DNA of 64,000 bases. Source: Acholoe squamosa (taxonomy: Eukaryota > Annelida > Polychaeta > Phyllodocida > Polynoidae). The stretch spans positions 44,893,560 through 44,957,559 of the forward strand of contig OX439043.1 in NCBI GenBank assembly GCA_949317995.1, given 5' to 3'. This document shows positions 62,557 through 64,000 of this stretch, one piece after another (within the stretch, counting starts at the first letter, position 1; the number at the start of each line of letters is the position of its first letter). The notes beneath the pieces are model-generated. The model was not told where the DNA came from, searched no databases, and saw only the letters and a program-made list of their open reading frames with translations. The position numbers and the translations under genes are program-made.

Positions 62557-64000
62557 GTCGGTATCCTCTCAATAATCTCAGTAGGCATATAGGTCCTCAT
62601 TGACAACCATAATCACGTATTATACTTGGCAAAAGAGAAACATTTCCGAACGTTTGGGTTAAAAGATGTTGGTGAAAAACGTTTTTCTTACATGGAACAC
62701 GTTTTAAAGCGTTTTCTATGTAATAAAAGATTAGTTACGTTTTTAACGTCAAAATTGCCTTTTCTTACCAAGAAATGAAAACGTTTTACCAAACTAAGAA
62801 GAAAACTTTTTTTAGTGCAATGTCAGGTTTTGACGATATTTATATTCAAAAACAAACGTTTGGAGAACTTACAAACCAAAAAAGAGAACGTCTTTAATGT
62901 TAAAAAACCTTTTTGCCAAGCACTTTGGATACCGACCCATTCTTTGATTTGTACTTCCAACCCCCTCCCTTCTTCTGTCGTTAAAAATGTATAACCTATA
63001 AGGTGGATGGCAGGGATAGAGTAAAAGCGGTACCTAATTATCTTTGCCATATTTACATCAGGGTCCCAGAATGACTTGTACCGTATATTCCATAATATTG
63101 TATACATTATAAATGTGGGGGTCCCAGACATATTTTTGAGATACTTAACGTTGAACTTACATAGGATCTAAATCCCAAAATCAATTTAAAGAAAGTGGTT
63201 AGATTTTTTTCTTACTTCCGCAGCACCTGTATTATAAGCATTATCTTTGCAACCAATACAATATTGACATAATTTATGGTCCCTGGCACATTTCTAATGT
63301 TTTGGGGTCATTTAAAATATTAAACATCAGCTTTCAGCTCACAGCGAAGGGGGCAGATAAGTGGAGTCCTCAAGAGGGTCCTGTTAGGACCGTCTTCATA
63401 GTATAATTGTCATATTCACATTTATATCATAAGATACTGGGATAAATTCGTTCCCAGAGCAACTTTGGAAAAACTTTTTCAAACAGGAATATTTGTTTAG
63501 TTTGGAAAACGTCAATGCTCTCTCAACGTTTTGTTTACGTTGAGAAATGTTTCAAAAAAAACTTCCAAACTGCTTACGAAGTAGCCACTGAATCTGCCGG
63601 TGCTGAAGGACTATAACCTATATTACTTACCATATCTATGTATAAATGCTTAGAAATCTGCACAGTAAATCAGTTTTGGAAGGCCACCATCCACCTTAAT
63701 TAAATACACACTTTTGAAACCCAGCCTCTTATTATGAGTAGCCAAAATACTTGTTCCACGTGAGTCTAGTATACCCGGCCAGTTGATTGGTTTGCTATCT
63801 CCACTGCAACTACCCAAGTATTGGAGAGCATTTTTTTTTCACACAGCTGGCGCGATCTACACAAGATGGGGGCGTCCGGACTGTCCTCCCAGCTCCCAAC
63901 TACTGTACAAGGGTTAGTATCAGCATATATCACCCATATTCCATATTCAGTTGTAAAACACAGCTCTACGATCTCTGCCCTGTATAGATCTAGTTAGATA
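62557..64000. other. Probable intron and host DNA, no further exon recognised
   Basis: Contains two patches rich in AACGTTT/AAACGTTT words (about 62640-62850 and 63460-63570) that look like a decayed palindromic repeat. No supported coding exon. Confidence 0.35.

Overview
The window is metazoan genomic DNA, probably from a marine invertebrate. It has spliced genes with GT/AG introns, two PIF/Harbinger DNA transposons, tRNA-derived SINE-like fragments, microsatellites, and one very large self-synthesising DNA transposon or integrated virus of the Polinton/Maverick (polintovirus, adintovirus-like) group. The species cannot be fixed from the sequence.

Layout. (1) 1-10,056: a PIF/Harbinger element with a five-exon DDE transposase on + (2734-6821) and a decayed MADF-type DNA-binding gene on - (7515-10056). 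A second, inverted copy of that gene lies on the far side of the transposase. (2) 10,441-14,015 and 52,880-55,179: a second Harbinger-like element, with a charged accessory gene on + converging on a decayed transposase on -. It is split in two by the Polinton. (3) 14,016-52,873: the Polinton, 38,858 bp. It is bounded by a perfect 6-bp target duplication (ACTAAT) and ~100-bp terminal inverted repeats that each contain a 23-bp-stem hairpin. (4) 55,180-64,000: gene-poor host DNA with microsatellites, SINE-like fragments and the first two exons of a probable type II membrane protein gene.

The Polinton has two halves. The left ~17.4 kb (14.1-31.5 kb) has no recognisable gene. It is made of nested repeats: a fold-back unit, a 485-bp array, a 234-bp array, and about 13 kb of an 81-bp satellite with higher-order structure. 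Three copies of a textbook Pol II promoter (CCAAT, GC box, TATA) plus a leader exon are embedded in it. The right 21 kb (31.9-52.9 kb) is AT-rich with every gene on +. Order: BTB-like/RING protein, penton-like minor capsid protein, protein-primed DNA polymerase B with OTU-like N-terminus, PC4-like protein, zinc-finger protein, retrovirus-like integrase, packaging ATPase, basic core protein, a frameshifted acidic protein, a pVI-like membrane-active protein, double-jelly-roll major capsid protein, adenain-type protease, several small unknowns, a DUF5662-like protein, a tandem Death-domain protein, a dUTPase, two unknowns and a degenerate second dUTPase. Replication, integration, packaging and capsid-maturation genes are all open, so the copy looks recent and possibly functional.

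The most notable structure is regulatory. An octamer close to TGAGATAA recurs about 50-75 bp upstream of the first ATG of most gene blocks, and downstream genes in a block overlap by TAATG or ATGA. A variant (TGTGATAAGCTT) is repeated in an 800-bp AT-rich spacer before the dUTPase gene. An array of ten CCAC(T/C)AGATGGAGC sites, similar to the CTCF core, separates the first gene from the capsid block. The promoter nearest the BTB/RING gene ends in a splice donor, and a good acceptor lies 2 bp before that gene's ATG.
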